A stretch of DNA of 64,000 nucleotides from Rubripirellula amarantea (GTDB lineage: Bacteria > Planctomycetota > Planctomycetia > Pirellulales > Pirellulaceae). Each line of letters begins with the position of its first letter. Positions within the stretch are counted from its first letter, which is position 1. The stretch covers positions 3,161,406-3,225,405 of the forward strand of contig NZ_SJPI01000001.1 of NCBI RefSeq assembly GCF_007859865.1, in the 5' to 3' direction. The translations under genes were made by a program, and so were the position numbers. The notes beneath the pieces are model-generated. The model was given only the letters and a program-made list of their open reading frames with translations. It was not told the DNA's origin and ran no database searches. Shown here one piece after another: positions 7,879 to 17,714 of the stretch.

Positions 7879-10284
7879 TCAGTAGTGATCAGCAGTCGGG
7901 TCGTGTTCGCAAAGCTGAACCAGTAATGTTTCCGCTTCGTTGAACTCGTCAACCGCTTCACGAAGGTTGTTTTGATGCAGCAGCAGACGCCCTAGATCAT
8001 TGCGGCGGGTCGCCACTTCGGACAAGAAGGTGCGTTCATGATCAAAGCTTTCGCTGAGCGTCTGCATCATCGCAAGCGACTCGCGATAGTCGTTCGCGTC
8101 ACGCTGCAAAGCCGCTCGGTTAGCAAACGCAGTGGCTAACATCCGAGTGGTTTCATCATCAGCCAATCCTTGCTGGGATGATCGTAATCGTTGCAGGAGT
8201 TTGATCGAGCGATCGCAGGTTTCGAGCGAACTTGCACTTTCTCGCTGGACGTAAGCTAACTGGCTCAGCAACATTGATTTCACGGCAATCGCATCCGGTG
8301 AATCAACGGAATCCTCGATGCTGATTAGCCCCGCCTCAATCAGTTCCACCGCCTTGGACTCTTCCCCGGCTTCGATCATCGCAACCGCAAAGTTGCCGTA
8401 CGTTCGCCCCAGGTCCGTCCGTAGTCGATTGCCCGCATTCGCGTCCAGGTCGCCGGGGGCGTTGTCGCGTGGTTCGCCAAATGAAGCCGGTTGGGTAGAT
8501 AGGCCATGCTGAAGGGCATCAATTGACTTCTCGTACAAGGTGACGGCTTCATTCATCATCCCAGATTCCGCTTTCAAGACAGCCAAGTTGTTCCAGGTTA
8601 ACGCTTGAGTCCGTTTGCCGATAAAAGAGAGGCTCGATGGTTGAGCAAATAATTGGGCGGCAGTTTGGTAGGCGTGCATCGCATCGGAATCCGCACCGAT
8701 CTCATCGATGATTTGGCCCGCTTTGAAATGGGTGATCGCGTTTTGCTCGGTGAACCTGTCATCGCCCTCAATTCGCTTGGCGTGATCCTGGTAGTACAGC
8801 AGCGTTTGTTTCAGCAATTCGCGGCGTACGGATTCCGCACCTTCGACATCGCGGAGTTTTTCCGCTGCAAGCAATCCAAAACGATCAAGGATATCTTCCG
8901 TGTGTCGCAAATGAGTCTGCGAGCCTGCGAGTGCTTCACGCGTCCGTTGGTTGGCAATGGCAAGACTCGCCATCACAGCCCATGAGATGGCTGTCACTAA
9001 AAGTAAGGCGACTGCGATGGCGACACTGGCGCGCCGATGGCGGACGATCCACTTCGTTCCTCTGATCGCAAGGGATGGAGGGACGGCCTGGATCGGTTCG
9101 CCTTGTTCAAACCGGCGTAGATCATCGGCGAAATCACTCGCTGTTTGATATCGCTCGTCGGCATCGCGAGCCGTTGCCTTGGCGACAATCGTATCAAGGT
9201 CACGAGGGATCGACGCTTCAAGTGCTCGGACGTGAAAGCGATCGGTGCGGTCGCGAATCGCTTGCACTTCACCAACCGTTTGTCCCGAAATCGCTCGACT
9301 GCCGGTCAGCAATTCGAATAGCGTTAGTCCGAGCGAGTAGACGTCGGTTCTTGCGTCGACGGGGTCTCCCGCCGCTTGTTGCGGACTCATGTAAGCCATG
9401 GTGCCAACGCGGTCGCCGGTTTGCGTGAGCGACACGGCATCGTCAGACATCATTCTTGCAAGCCCGAAGTCTGTGACCCACAAGTGATTCTGAGAATCCA
9501 CTAGCAAGTTCGATGGTTTCAAGTCACGGTGGACCACGCCGTACGAATGAGCATCCGCGATCGCCTCGGCGGCTGAGATAATCCAACGAACCGATGGTTG
9601 CCAGTTCATGCCATCGTGAACGCTACACGCCCTTTGGTCGAGCGATGATCCGTCGATTAGTTTCATGCTTAAAAAGCAAGGCGAACCGTTCACCGGGTCA
9701 CCACCCACGGCATAGATCGGGACGATGTGAGGATGGTCCAACCTCGCTGCCGCCTGAGCTTCGATCATGAATCTTGCATGAGCTTTCGTGCTTGGATCGA
9801 AGGCCGCTGGAAAGACTTTCAATGCAACTCGCCGGCCAAGCGATGTTTCCGTTGCCTCGTACACCACACCGGAACCACCTTGGCCGAGTCGTCGGTGGAT
9901 TTGGTAACCGGCAATCGAAGGGGTGACCGAGGTCTCGCCATTCGCCAAGAAGGACAGGGCATCAATCTGGCTGGTGCCATCTCGAATTTCATCGGCAAGT
10001 TCCGGGTGGTCCTCGCAAACGCGATCAATCCATCGCTGGCGATCAAACGTCGTGTCAGATTCCAACGCCTCGAGGTATTGTTCCAGCAATCCGAGCAGAC
10101 TCATGTTGTCGTCGGGATCCGCTTCCAGTTCCGGATTGCCCAGGGTGGAAACAAACGCATCACGATCGGTCTCGCTTCGGTCAGTCTTGACGTAGCCGTT
10201 GTCGCGAAAGACGCGGTCGTCAAAGGCGTGATCGCTAAGCTTGTGGCCACTAAGGTCGTTGTCGTTAAGGTCGTTGTCATTCAC
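7879..10284 (-). CDS. Membrane Ser/Thr protein kinase with TPR repeats
   Basis: This is a PknB-type bacterial Ser/Thr kinase. The glycine loop LGQGGSGVVYEA (residue ~130), catalytic loop HRDLKPSN (~253), DFGLARM (~274) and MSPQQAAGD activation segment are all intact, so it should be active. One hydrophobic segment, AIAVALLLVTAISWAVMASL (~425-445), anchors it. The C-terminal half consists of TPR-like helices, probably outside the cytoplasm or sensing partners. The GTG start overlaps the sigma factor stop by 4 bp (GTGA). The extreme N-terminus has a 15-nt tandem duplication encoding NDNDL twice. The protein stops at an in-frame TGA while TPR sequence continues for 67 codons, so the last TPR is probably lost. 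Confidence 0.9.
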   Translation of the reverse strand: MNDNDLNDNDLSGHKLSDHAFDDRVFRDNGYVKTDRSETDRDAFVSTLGNPELEADPDDNMSLLGLLEQYLEALESDTTFDRQRWIDRVCEDHPELADEIRDGTSQIDALSFLANGETSVTPSIAGYQIHRRLGQGGSGVVYEATETSLGRRVALKVFPAAFDPSTKAHARFMIEAQAAARLDHPHIVPIYAVGGDPVNGSPCFLSMKLIDGSSLDQRACSVHDGMNWQPSVRWIISAAEAIADAHSYGVVHRDLKPSNLLVDSQNHLWVTDFGLARMMSDDAVSLTQTGDRVGTMAYMSPQQAAGDPVDARTDVYSLGLTLFELLTGSRAISGQTVGEVQAIRDRTDRFHVRALEASIPRDLDTIVAKATARDADERYQTASDFADDLRRFEQGEPIQAVPPSLAIRGTKWIVRHRRASVAIAVALLLVTAISWAVMASLAIANQRTREALAGSQTHLRHTEDILDRFGLLAAEKLRDVEGAESVRRELLKQTLLYYQDHAKRIEGDDRFTEQNAITHFKAGQIIDEIGADSDAMHAYQTAAQLFAQPSSLSFIGKRTQALTWNNLAVLKAESGMMNEAVTLYEKSIDALQHGLSTQPASFGEPRDNAPGDLDANAGNRLRTDLGRTYGNFAVAMIEAGEESKAVELIEAGLISIEDSVDSPDAIAVKSMLLSQLAYVQRESASSLETCDRSIKLLQRLRSSQQGLADDETTRMLATAFANRAALQRDANDYRESLAMMQTLSESFDHERTFLSEVATRRNDLGRLLLHQNNLREAVDEFNEAETLLVQLCEHDPTADHY
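10252..10281 (-). repeat. 15-nt tandem duplication at the kinase N-terminus
   Basis: Two adjacent 15-nt units (AATGACAACGACCTT and AACGACAACGACCTT, one base different) encode NDNDL twice directly after the start codon. They keep the reading frame. Similar 15-nt units occur in ackA, in the P-type ATPase gene and before the phosphatase gene at 37012. Confidence 0.8.
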
Positions 10285-10913
10285 GACTGCGTCTCCTTAA
10301 GGACTTGCTTCATCTTTTGAATTGCGCGTAACCACACCATCCTGATCGCTCCGCTTGATCGGTCCATTCGCTCGGCAATGTCCTCGAACGATAGGCCATC
10401 AAAATGACGCATCACGATCACTTGCTGGTAGTCGACCGGCAGTTCGCCGATTGCGTCGGCGACCAAGATCGCGTGTTCTTGCTGCGAAACGATTGACCCG
10501 GGCGATTTTTGCAAATGATCACGAGCGATCGTTTCAAGGCCCATGCTCGATCGACTCAGGTTGGCCTGGATCGTATCGATGGAAACCTCGCGTCGAACAT
10601 CACGTCGGGCTGCGTGCAAATGTTTCTCGTGCGCGTCCGCAATTCGGCTCACCAAAATCGAGCGGATCCAAGCGACAAATTCACCGGTCGAAGCTCCCCG
10701 GAATTGTTCGAACGCTTCGAACGCGTGAAGGAACGTTTCTTGAATCACGTCTGAAACCGTGACGCGAGTCTTTACCTTCGAGGACAACCCACTGTGGGCG
10801 AGCAACCGCAGGTAGTGTTGGTAACAGGCAAACAGATCCTCAATCGCAGAGGCATTGCCCTCACGAGCGAGTTGTAATAGCCCGGAACGATGATCGTAGC
10901 TAGAAGGAGACAT
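10281..10913 (-). CDS. ECF-type sigma-70 family RNA polymerase sigma factor
   Basis: Region 2 is visible at residues ~20-95 (LFACYQHYLRLLA and VSDVIQETFLHAFEAFEQF). Region 4 is at ~145-205 (IGELPVDYQQVIVMRHFDGLSFEDIAERM, then SSGAIRMVWLRAIQKMK), so it can bind core polymerase and a -35 element. The size of 210 residues is typical. ATG at 10913 is preferred over a TTG three codons upstream. No anti-sigma factor is adjacent. The translationally coupled Ser/Thr kinase downstream may instead control its activity, as seen for some planctomycete ECF groups; that is inference. It diverges from the dockerin protein gene at 11364, which could be a target. Confidence 0.92.
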   Translation of the reverse strand: MSPSSYDHRSGLLQLAREGNASAIEDLFACYQHYLRLLAHSGLSSKVKTRVTVSDVIQETFLHAFEAFEQFRGASTGEFVAWIRSILVSRIADAHEKHLHAARRDVRREVSIDTIQANLSRSSMGLETIARDHLQKSPGSIVSQQEHAILVADAIGELPVDYQQVIVMRHFDGLSFEDIAERMDRSSGAIRMVWLRAIQKMKQVLKETQS

Positions 10914-11363
10914 GGCTGGCAAAACGAGAACGAGGACAGTTCACGAGTATTGTAGCCAAGCTTGATGTGAAGCGAGCGATCTCGTTGACGAAACTAGCGA
11001 GGACCGAATGAAAAGAAATGTGTCACGTCGAAAATGGTCAAAAGTTTTCAAATCAAAGGATTCGCGAATATTGACGACGGACGCAGGATTTCTTTCGCTT
11101 CATTCTGATTCCTTGCGAACGAGTTCCATGCCAACTCGATGAGCCGGAGATTGCGGTATCCGTTGCGCGATGGTCTTAGCCTTCGCGGCGCGGGCGTGTG
11201 GTTCTTCGAGTCTTTGGCCCGCATTGCTGCGACGTTTTTTCTCAGCGTCGAAATGTTTTCACGCTTTCTGTGCTATCGCCGTGACAACTACCTCAGGCTT
11301 CTGTCTATCAACATAGGCACCTCTATCCCTGAATCATTCCTTGACACGAGTTCTGCTTTTCTT
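10914..11363. other. Divergent intergenic region between sigma factor and dockerin protein genes
   Basis: No gene is supported. An open frame from 11139 runs into the downstream gene, but its translation lacks the expected short basic N-terminus and is taken as untranslated. The region must hold two outward promoters. No clear -35/-10 or operator was recognised. Confidence 0.4.
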
Positions 11364-14015
11364 ATGCGACCTTCCCTACCTCAACGCAAATCACGCACCT
11401 CCCGCCGTCCTCGAGTTGAACGTCTCAATGACCGTGCTTTACTCGCTGTTTTGGGTGTTGCCCCTGGCCCCGAAGACAACGCTGCTGCGTTGTTTGCAGA
11501 AGCCGTCGCGACCGCAAACACGACTGCGGAACCTGACACGATCGAGTTGGCTGCGGGGACCTATGATCTAGCGTCGTTGGAAAAGAGTGTTCTCGAAATC
11601 AGTTCGGACATCTCCATCGTTGGCATCTCGCCTTCGCAGACACAGATCATCGGCGCTCCCGACGGTACTACCTTTCTTGTGAATGAAACAGGATCGCTTG
11701 AACTATCGCGTCTGACAATCTACGCGTTACCAAGCGTTGCGGGCGGCGCGATTTGGGCCAAGGGCGATGCCAGTTTGGACCAGGTGGCCGTCATCGGTTT
11801 GGTCGACGATGGGGAGGCAGGGAACTATGAGTTCCAAGCCACTTCACTGATTCGCGGTGGAAATCTCCAGATCTCCAATTCGGCGATCGTCGACAGCGCC
11901 GGTTCGGCCATCATATTGGGCTTGGGTGACGATGGGGCTGGGGCCACCTCAATCGTCGGAACAACGATATCCGGTGCGGCCGCACACGCGGTTCAAGGAC
12001 TCTCGACGTCCGTTGTGATATCGGACTCGGTCGTCTTTGATAACGGCCAAGGCGTATCCACCTTTGGTAGAGGACTGGAAGTTCAGATTTCTGGGTCCAC
12101 GATCACGCGAAATCAGAACCCGCTCAACCTTTCTTCAATCAATTCGTTTGGGGCTTTGCGGGGGACGCCGGGAGTCACGGTATTGAGTTTCGATTCCGAC
12201 CCAGCGATTGATATTTCCGCGGATAACGTCATCGTCGGTAATCAGGCAGATGCATCGAATCGCGAAATCGCTAACGGTTACGACCAAGACAATTGGTTGG
12301 TGGCGATCGGTGAGCAGTCACAAGCCGATGCCAATGTCGCGGGAGTATCCGCGGTCACTAAAATCGTCGATGACCGGCGCATTTTGACCAGCGCTCGAAG
12401 CCTCGAAGGCATCAACGTTCGTCTGTCGAGTGTCAACGGAGAATCCCTGGTTGCGGCAACCGGCCGAGGTTCGTCGGGAGTGTTTTGGGATCCAACTGAG
12501 GGAAAGCTATTCGTTGATTCCATTCCTCGAACTATCGACGACCTTGTCAACTTCAGTGACACGCTAGCGACCATTGATGGCGGCCAAGTCATTGGTGGCG
12601 GATCTAAATCTCGGTTCTTTGCTAACAGCTTTGGCTACCGAGTCGCAGATACCAATTTGACCGCTGCGGAACGAAATACGTGGAACTTCTTCACGCCAAA
12701 TGAGTTCACTTCGCAAGCTGGCGCAACAATCACACCTAGAATTCATGCTGATGGGGTGTTGGACTTCGATTACACACCGCCCGCTGACTTTGAGGGTACC
12801 GATACGATCACTGTTCGTGGTGTGACTGCGCTAGGCCAGGAAGCCGAGGGTACCATCACCGTCGACGTGGCACTAAAGACTGGCATCACGATGAATGTCG
12901 CAGCATCGGAACTTGATGAGGTGATCGAAGTCGCGATCTCAACCAGCGGACTCGGTAACGTCACTGCGTTTGATTTCAGCGTCGGGTTCGATCCGCAGGT
13001 CGTCAAGCTGAACAGCGCTGACTTCGGTCGCGAGTTCCCGTTCTTAGCCGAAGCGAACGAATTGAACAGTTCCGTCCGAGTGAAAGCGCTCGGTGGGTTC
13101 AACCGAGGCAGCGATCTGGTGACGCTGACATTCGAACGGATTGGTGAAGGATCGGCAGGGATCGAACTGCTAGCGACACGCGATGTTGCCTTCATGGGAC
13201 AACAACTCACCGAGTCAAGTTTCTCGGCTTCGGTCAAAGGCCAGTCCGTGGGGCTCTTGGGTTTCGATCAAGCCTACTATTACCTCAGCCAGGATGACGT
13301 CAATCGCGACGGAGCCGTTTCGGCTCGCGATTCACTTAACGTGGTGAACCGACTTGCGACAACGAACTCCGAGGGCGAGGCTGATTCGAACGAGGCGGTC
13401 TACCAACGCGATTACGACACCAACGGTGATGGCAAGGTGTCGGCAAGTGATGCACTTCGGATCATCAATCGACTTGCCCGTGCGGGTATGGTCGAAGGCG
13501 AGTCCCTGGGGACGCACCCCATTTTTGGTGACTCGGCTACCGAGTTCATTGATACGTCCAAGCCGATCCCGGGATTCGTGGGACGTCCGGGATTGCCGGT
13601 CGATGACGGAACGCCACTAGGTTCCGTCGACGTCACCGCCCCGACTGCCGATGACCAGCAAATGGCCGAACTGGTCGTGATGAATGCCAACGGCGTTAGT
13701 CTTCAGCGATCGCTGGACAGCATCGACGACCAAGACTTGTTCGTCATTGAAGGATCGGGGGCGTCCATCGGTTTTGGTTTAATGTCAAGCAACGCCGACA
13801 CCAGTGGCGACACCGAAACCGATTTGACGTTGGTGTTCTTCCGTGAAGACGGCAGCGTGATGGAAGCCTACCCGAACACAAATTCACAACGCGTGATCGG
13901 TGGAGCGATCGATACGACTTTGGGCGAACGAATCTATGTTCGCGTCGGAACTACCAGCGCGGACACGGTTGATTACCAACTCGACTTTCTGGAACTTGCG
14001 ACGGGTAGCAGTTGA
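11364..14015 (+). CDS. Large surface protein: beta-helix, cohesin-like, dockerin and prepeptidase-like domains
   Basis: ATG at 11364 gives the expected short basic N-terminus followed by RPRVERLNDRALLAVLG, an LExRxLLA-type export signal. Residues ~35-295 repeat short beta strands with polarised Ser/Ile/Val spacing (ISNSAIVDSAGSA, VVISDSVVFDNGQ), as in right-handed beta-helix adhesins. A cadherin-like strand set lies at ~458-505 and a cohesin-like domain at ~508-622 (FDFSVGFDPQVVKL). Two dockerin type I calcium loops follow at ~644 (DVNRDGAVSARDSL) and ~684 (DTNGDGKVSASDAL). A PPC-like domain closes the protein (DLTLVFFREDGS). It is probably an exported protein that joins extracellular complexes. 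It is divergent from the sigma/kinase operon, whose last gene also encodes a cohesin-like domain. Confidence 0.85.
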   Translation: MRPSLPQRKSRTSRRPRVERLNDRALLAVLGVAPGPEDNAAALFAEAVATANTTAEPDTIELAAGTYDLASLEKSVLEISSDISIVGISPSQTQIIGAPDGTTFLVNETGSLELSRLTIYALPSVAGGAIWAKGDASLDQVAVIGLVDDGEAGNYEFQATSLIRGGNLQISNSAIVDSAGSAIILGLGDDGAGATSIVGTTISGAAAHAVQGLSTSVVISDSVVFDNGQGVSTFGRGLEVQISGSTITRNQNPLNLSSINSFGALRGTPGVTVLSFDSDPAIDISADNVIVGNQADASNREIANGYDQDNWLVAIGEQSQADANVAGVSAVTKIVDDRRILTSARSLEGINVRLSSVNGESLVAATGRGSSGVFWDPTEGKLFVDSIPRTIDDLVNFSDTLATIDGGQVIGGGSKSRFFANSFGYRVADTNLTAAERNTWNFFTPNEFTSQAGATITPRIHADGVLDFDYTPPADFEGTDTITVRGVTALGQEAEGTITVDVALKTGITMNVAASELDEVIEVAISTSGLGNVTAFDFSVGFDPQVVKLNSADFGREFPFLAEANELNSSVRVKALGGFNRGSDLVTLTFERIGEGSAGIELLATRDVAFMGQQLTESSFSASVKGQSVGLLGFDQAYYYLSQDDVNRDGAVSARDSLNVVNRLATTNSEGEADSNEAVYQRDYDTNGDGKVSASDALRIINRLARAGMVEGESLGTHPIFGDSATEFIDTSKPIPGFVGRPGLPVDDGTPLGSVDVTAPTADDQQMAELVVMNANGVSLQRSLDSIDDQDLFVIEGSGASIGFGLMSSNADTSGDTETDLTLVFFREDGSVMEAYPNTNSQRVIGGAIDTTLGERIYVRVGTTSADTVDYQLDFLELATGSS

Positions 14016-14026
14016 ACTTCGCGGGC

Positions 14027-15385
14027 TTAAAGATTCGCCAGTTCGCCGGTGCTGTCACCAAAACTGTCCATCTCGATGCCGTTCCGATGCAGCATCGACA
14101 AGTACAAATTGCACAACGGGACTTCGTCACCGGGCAGGATATGCTGCCCCGGATTCAGTGTCCCGCCGCCGCGACCAGCCAACAGGATTGGTAAATCATC
14201 GGGGTCGTGCTTGTTGCCGTCCGAGAAGCTCGAGCCAAACAGGATCATGCTGTTGTCCAGCAACGATCCATCGCCCTCGCGAATCGACTTCATCTTGCCC
14301 AGCATGCGAGCGAACTGTTCCACATGCCATTGGTTGATCTTTTGGTATTGAGCGATCTTGCTCTCTTTGTTCTCGTGATGCGACAGTTCATGGTGCCCAC
14401 CTCGCACTCCATCAAGGAATGAAAAGTTTCGACCGGAAACATCATTGGCGAACATGAACGTGCATACTCGCGTTGAGTCAGTTTGAAACGCCAGCACGAT
14501 CAAGTCCAACATGATGTCGATATGCTCGGTGAACTCATCGGGCATTCCCGGTTTGAGTCCCGCGATCTCACGCTCACTAATGCTGGGTTGCCAGGATCGA
14601 CGGTCCGGACGCGATGCGAACTCAATCCGTCGTTCAACCGCGCGAACCGCATCGAGGTATTCATCCATTTTGAATTGGTCATCCCGACCCAACTTACCTC
14701 GCACCCGTTTCGCATCGTCGAGGACGTAGTCCAGCAAGTTGCGATAGGATTCGGCCTTTTCGGTGTTGTCGCTAACCTGATTGCCGAACAATCGCTCGTA
14801 GACGACGCGAGGATTGATCTCTTTGGCGATCGGGCGCGTCGCCGTTTGCCAAGATATGTGGGAACCGTACAAGCGTGTGTAACCGACGTTGCTATCGATG
14901 CCGCTGATCACGGGCTCGGTTCCCAATTCCAACGATGGGAGCGGAGTATGTTTTCCCACTTGAGCCGCGATCAATTGGTCCACCGAAACACCACCGCTGC
15001 TGATGTCTTTGCCGGTGGTTTTGTTGACCGGCATGCCCGTCAAGAAATTGGCCGTCTTAGCGTAATGCCCATCGCCTTGGTGGCTATTCTTCTTGTCCAA
15101 CGACGAGATCACGGTGACTTCATCGCGATGATCGGCCAGCGGAGTAAGAGACTTCGGTAAGTCGAAATCGCGTCCAGTCTTTTCGGGTGTCCAGTCTTTT
15201 TGCCACACACCGTTGGGGAAATACAGGAACGCGGTGCGAACCGGCGGTGTTGCGTCACCGGAACTTGGTGAATCTTGCCCGTGACCGAGTGAGCTCATCC
15301 AAGGCAAGCCTAACAATGCACCGCTGCCGTGAAGGAACCGTCGACGATTGAACATGGGATTGCCTGTGGGGTGGAAATGGTTCAT
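14027..15385 (-). CDS. DUF1552 domain-containing secreted protein (first copy)
   Basis: The N-terminus has a Tat-like signal, FNRRRFLHGSGALLGLPWM. The body matches DUF1552, a planctomycete and proteobacterial family of unknown function nearly always paired with DUF1592-type cytochrome proteins: FLYFPNGVWQKDW, GGHHELSHHENKESKIAQY and DNSMILFGSSFSDGNKHDPDDLP, with conserved His and Asp clusters. ATG at 15385 shares one base with the upstream gene's stop (TGATG), so translation is coupled and a leading TTG is not needed. The fold resembles DUF1501 and alkaline-phosphatase-like proteins, but no reaction is established. It converges with the dockerin gene, with 11 bp between stops. Confidence 0.9.
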   Translation of the reverse strand: MNHFHPTGNPMFNRRRFLHGSGALLGLPWMSSLGHGQDSPSSGDATPPVRTAFLYFPNGVWQKDWTPEKTGRDFDLPKSLTPLADHRDEVTVISSLDKKNSHQGDGHYAKTANFLTGMPVNKTTGKDISSGGVSVDQLIAAQVGKHTPLPSLELGTEPVISGIDSNVGYTRLYGSHISWQTATRPIAKEINPRVVYERLFGNQVSDNTEKAESYRNLLDYVLDDAKRVRGKLGRDDQFKMDEYLDAVRAVERRIEFASRPDRRSWQPSISEREIAGLKPGMPDEFTEHIDIMLDLIVLAFQTDSTRVCTFMFANDVSGRNFSFLDGVRGGHHELSHHENKESKIAQYQKINQWHVEQFARMLGKMKSIREGDGSLLDNSMILFGSSFSDGNKHDPDDLPILLAGRGGGTLNPGQHILPGDEVPLCNLYLSMLHRNGIEMDSFGDSTGELANL

Positions 15386-17544
15386 CAAGGAGCCTCTTCA
15401 TCTGCGTCATCAGCATCGTCGTTGTCGGACGACTGATCCTGATTCGATTCGGCGGCTTTGAAATAGCGATGTTGGAACGGATAGCTGGTCGCGATCGTTT
15501 CCATCAAAATAGAACTGCGATGCTCGTTGGCAGCCAAGCCCTTCAAGCAATCATTAATCACGCATTGGTCAAACTCGTTGAGTTCGCGACCGAGCGCAAA
15601 CCCTAGCAACTTCTTGACAAAATGTTCTTCGAACTCGCTCGACCGACGCAAAATGACTTGTTTAAGTTCCTCTGGACCCTGGAAGGTTTCGCCGGAAGGA
15701 AGTTTTCCCGACGAATCAATTTCGAGCGACCCATCGCGCTCTCGCCAACGGCCTAGTCCATCAAAGTTTTCGAGTCCAAAGCCCAACGGGTCCATGCGAT
15801 TGTGACAGGAAGCACATTCCGGGTTCTTGCGGTGCAATTCCAGTCGCTCACGCAACGTCATTTCTTTTTCGCCATGGGTTTCTTCCAGAGCCGGGACATT
15901 CGCCGGCGGTGGTGGAACTCTGCCGCCAAGTAACTCTTCCAGCACCCAGCGACCTCGCAGAACCGGACTGGTGCGACGTGGGTACGACGCGGACATCAAC
16001 ACCGCGCCCAACGAGATCACTCCGCCACGACGGCGATCACGCGTTTGAATCTCTGTCCATTCGTCATCGTCGGTTCGAGCGACTGGATCCATGTCGATAT
16101 CGTAGTGTGAAGCCAACGTTTCGTTGATTTCCATCGAACCGCCATCAATCAATTCCAAGATCGAGCGGTCTTTGCGAAACACATTCCAAACCACTCGCAC
16201 GGCCTCTTCGCGTAAGTCGGCAGCCAGTGCTTCGTTGTACTCGGGGTAGACTTCTGGATCAGGCCGAACACTCGTTAGAAATGTGCTGAGTCCTAACCAT
16301 TGCAGGCCGAAGCTTTCGCCTAGTGCACGCGAACGTGGGTCGGCCAACATCCGGCGTGTTTGTTCGATGATTTGTTCCTTCGTATCCAACCTTCCTTCGT
16401 CGGCTGCTCGCAACAGTTCTTCATCCGGAACGGACGACCATAGGAATAAGGCCAATCGAGTAGCCAGTTGATGCTGGGTTAATCGTTGCACTCCCCCCTC
16501 GGGAGTTTCCGTTTCGACCACGAACAAGAAGTGCGGCGAAACCAGGATCGCCTTCAACGCTTCCCCCGTAGCCACCTCAAAACTGGTTCCCCGCGATTGA
16601 GCGGCGTCAAAGAGCGTCAGTAGTCGATCGACTTCGCCAAATTCCACCGTTCGTCGCCAAGCACGATGAGCGAACGCTTCAATGATTCGCGATGCGTCTT
16701 CACGATCGGCTTGAGTGACGTCTTCGACATCAGCAAACAATTGTTGGTGAGCTTGTCGAGCCAAGTGTTTACGCGATTGGTCGTTGTGGTTTTGGTTTTG
16801 CATGTTCTGGCTTGTTGCCAAAACTTCGTCGATCAAACCCGCGGCGACACTTAGGTATCGTTCGATGTGAATTGCAGACGTGAACAAGGCGTCTCCGGCG
16901 GTATCAAACCCTTCGCCCCCGGCACCATCGGACGGAATTTGAGAAGGATCCTTTACCGGCAATCCGACCAGTTCCGCCACCGCATTGGTGTACTCGGTGC
17001 GAGTCAATCGTCGGCTCATCACATAACCTTGGTACCACGACTTGGTTTCATCGGTTGCCAAGCTCGAGCACAAATCGCGTCGAGGTCTTGCGTCGAGCCA
17101 TTGATGCAGCAGCGCCTTTTCGTTGTCGGTCATCTCTGGACTGCCCTCGGGCGGCATCTCGTTGAGCCGAACTCGCTTGCCGACTTCTTTCCAAGCACGC
17201 GATCGTTTTGAAACACGCTTGCCGCTGGAATAACGATCGAGATTGAAGTGGCTTTCTGCGTCTTCGCCCACGTGACAGTCGGCACAACGATCTTGAAGGA
17301 TCGGCAAGACTTGTTCGTCGTAGGTTGCTTCCCACGCCTTCGTCGCAGCTTCAAACTTCGCCGCCTCGTCGTTCGGATCAGCCGCCATCGAGACGTTCAA
17401 CGATGCGAAGAGCGTCGCAAAAATTCCAGCCAACATCGCATGAAACGAAGCAGCTCGAATCGTTGGAAATAAACCACATCCATCCGGAACTGGTGAACCA
17501 GTTTGCGGCGACGTATGGCTACGAACGTTGGGCCCAAGCAGCAT
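15385..17544 (-). CDS. Planctomycete cytochrome protein with DUF1587/1595/1592/1588/1585 (first copy)
   Basis: A CADCH heme c motif lies near residue 89. DUF1587 (RLTRTEYTNAVAELVGL), DUF1595 (AFAHRAWRRTVEFGEVDRLL), DUF1592 (LATRLALFLWSSVPDEELL), DUF1588 (RRTSPVLRGRWVLEELLG, with CASCHNRMDPLGF, a second CxxCH, near 579) and DUF1585 (LKQVILRRSSEFEEHFV) follow in the family order. The protein is secreted: either ATG 17544, or the internal ATG at 17436 directly before MLAGIFATLFASLNVSMAAD, could be the start, and the second gives a cleaner signal peptide. Such proteins are thought to take part in extracytoplasmic electron transfer linked to polymer breakdown; the real role is unknown. It is coupled to the DUF1552 gene. 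Confidence 0.9.
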   Translation of the reverse strand: MLLGPNVRSHTSPQTGSPVPDGCGLFPTIRAASFHAMLAGIFATLFASLNVSMAADPNDEAAKFEAATKAWEATYDEQVLPILQDRCADCHVGEDAESHFNLDRYSSGKRVSKRSRAWKEVGKRVRLNEMPPEGSPEMTDNEKALLHQWLDARPRRDLCSSLATDETKSWYQGYVMSRRLTRTEYTNAVAELVGLPVKDPSQIPSDGAGGEGFDTAGDALFTSAIHIERYLSVAAGLIDEVLATSQNMQNQNHNDQSRKHLARQAHQQLFADVEDVTQADREDASRIIEAFAHRAWRRTVEFGEVDRLLTLFDAAQSRGTSFEVATGEALKAILVSPHFLFVVETETPEGGVQRLTQHQLATRLALFLWSSVPDEELLRAADEGRLDTKEQIIEQTRRMLADPRSRALGESFGLQWLGLSTFLTSVRPDPEVYPEYNEALAADLREEAVRVVWNVFRKDRSILELIDGGSMEINETLASHYDIDMDPVARTDDDEWTEIQTRDRRRGGVISLGAVLMSASYPRRTSPVLRGRWVLEELLGGRVPPPPANVPALEETHGEKEMTLRERLELHRKNPECASCHNRMDPLGFGLENFDGLGRWRERDGSLEIDSSGKLPSGETFQGPEELKQVILRRSSEFEEHFVKKLLGFALGRELNEFDQCVINDCLKGLAANEHRSSILMETIATSYPFQHRYFKAAESNQDQSSDNDDADDADEEAP

Positions 17545-17714
17545 CGGTGGCCTAATCCAGAAAGTGGAAGGAGGGGGGGAGGGATGTCTATTTTAGACCG
17601 CAATTTCATGGCCGTCCATCGCAACAATACGCATTCCTCCACTTCCCGGAACTTGACGGATGGGAAACAATGGACATCCATACCCGCATTTAAACCGAGA
17701 AGAATCGGCGTCCC

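Noticed and set aside
7879-7881. Selenocysteine at the kinase TGA
   Set aside because: No hairpin resembling a SECIS element is evident just downstream, TPR proteins do not use Sec, and a CGA to TGA change is simpler.
11139-11363. 75-codon upstream extension of the dockerin protein
   Set aside because: LExR-type proteins start with a short basic leader, which ATG 11364 supplies; the extension has no signal-like order.
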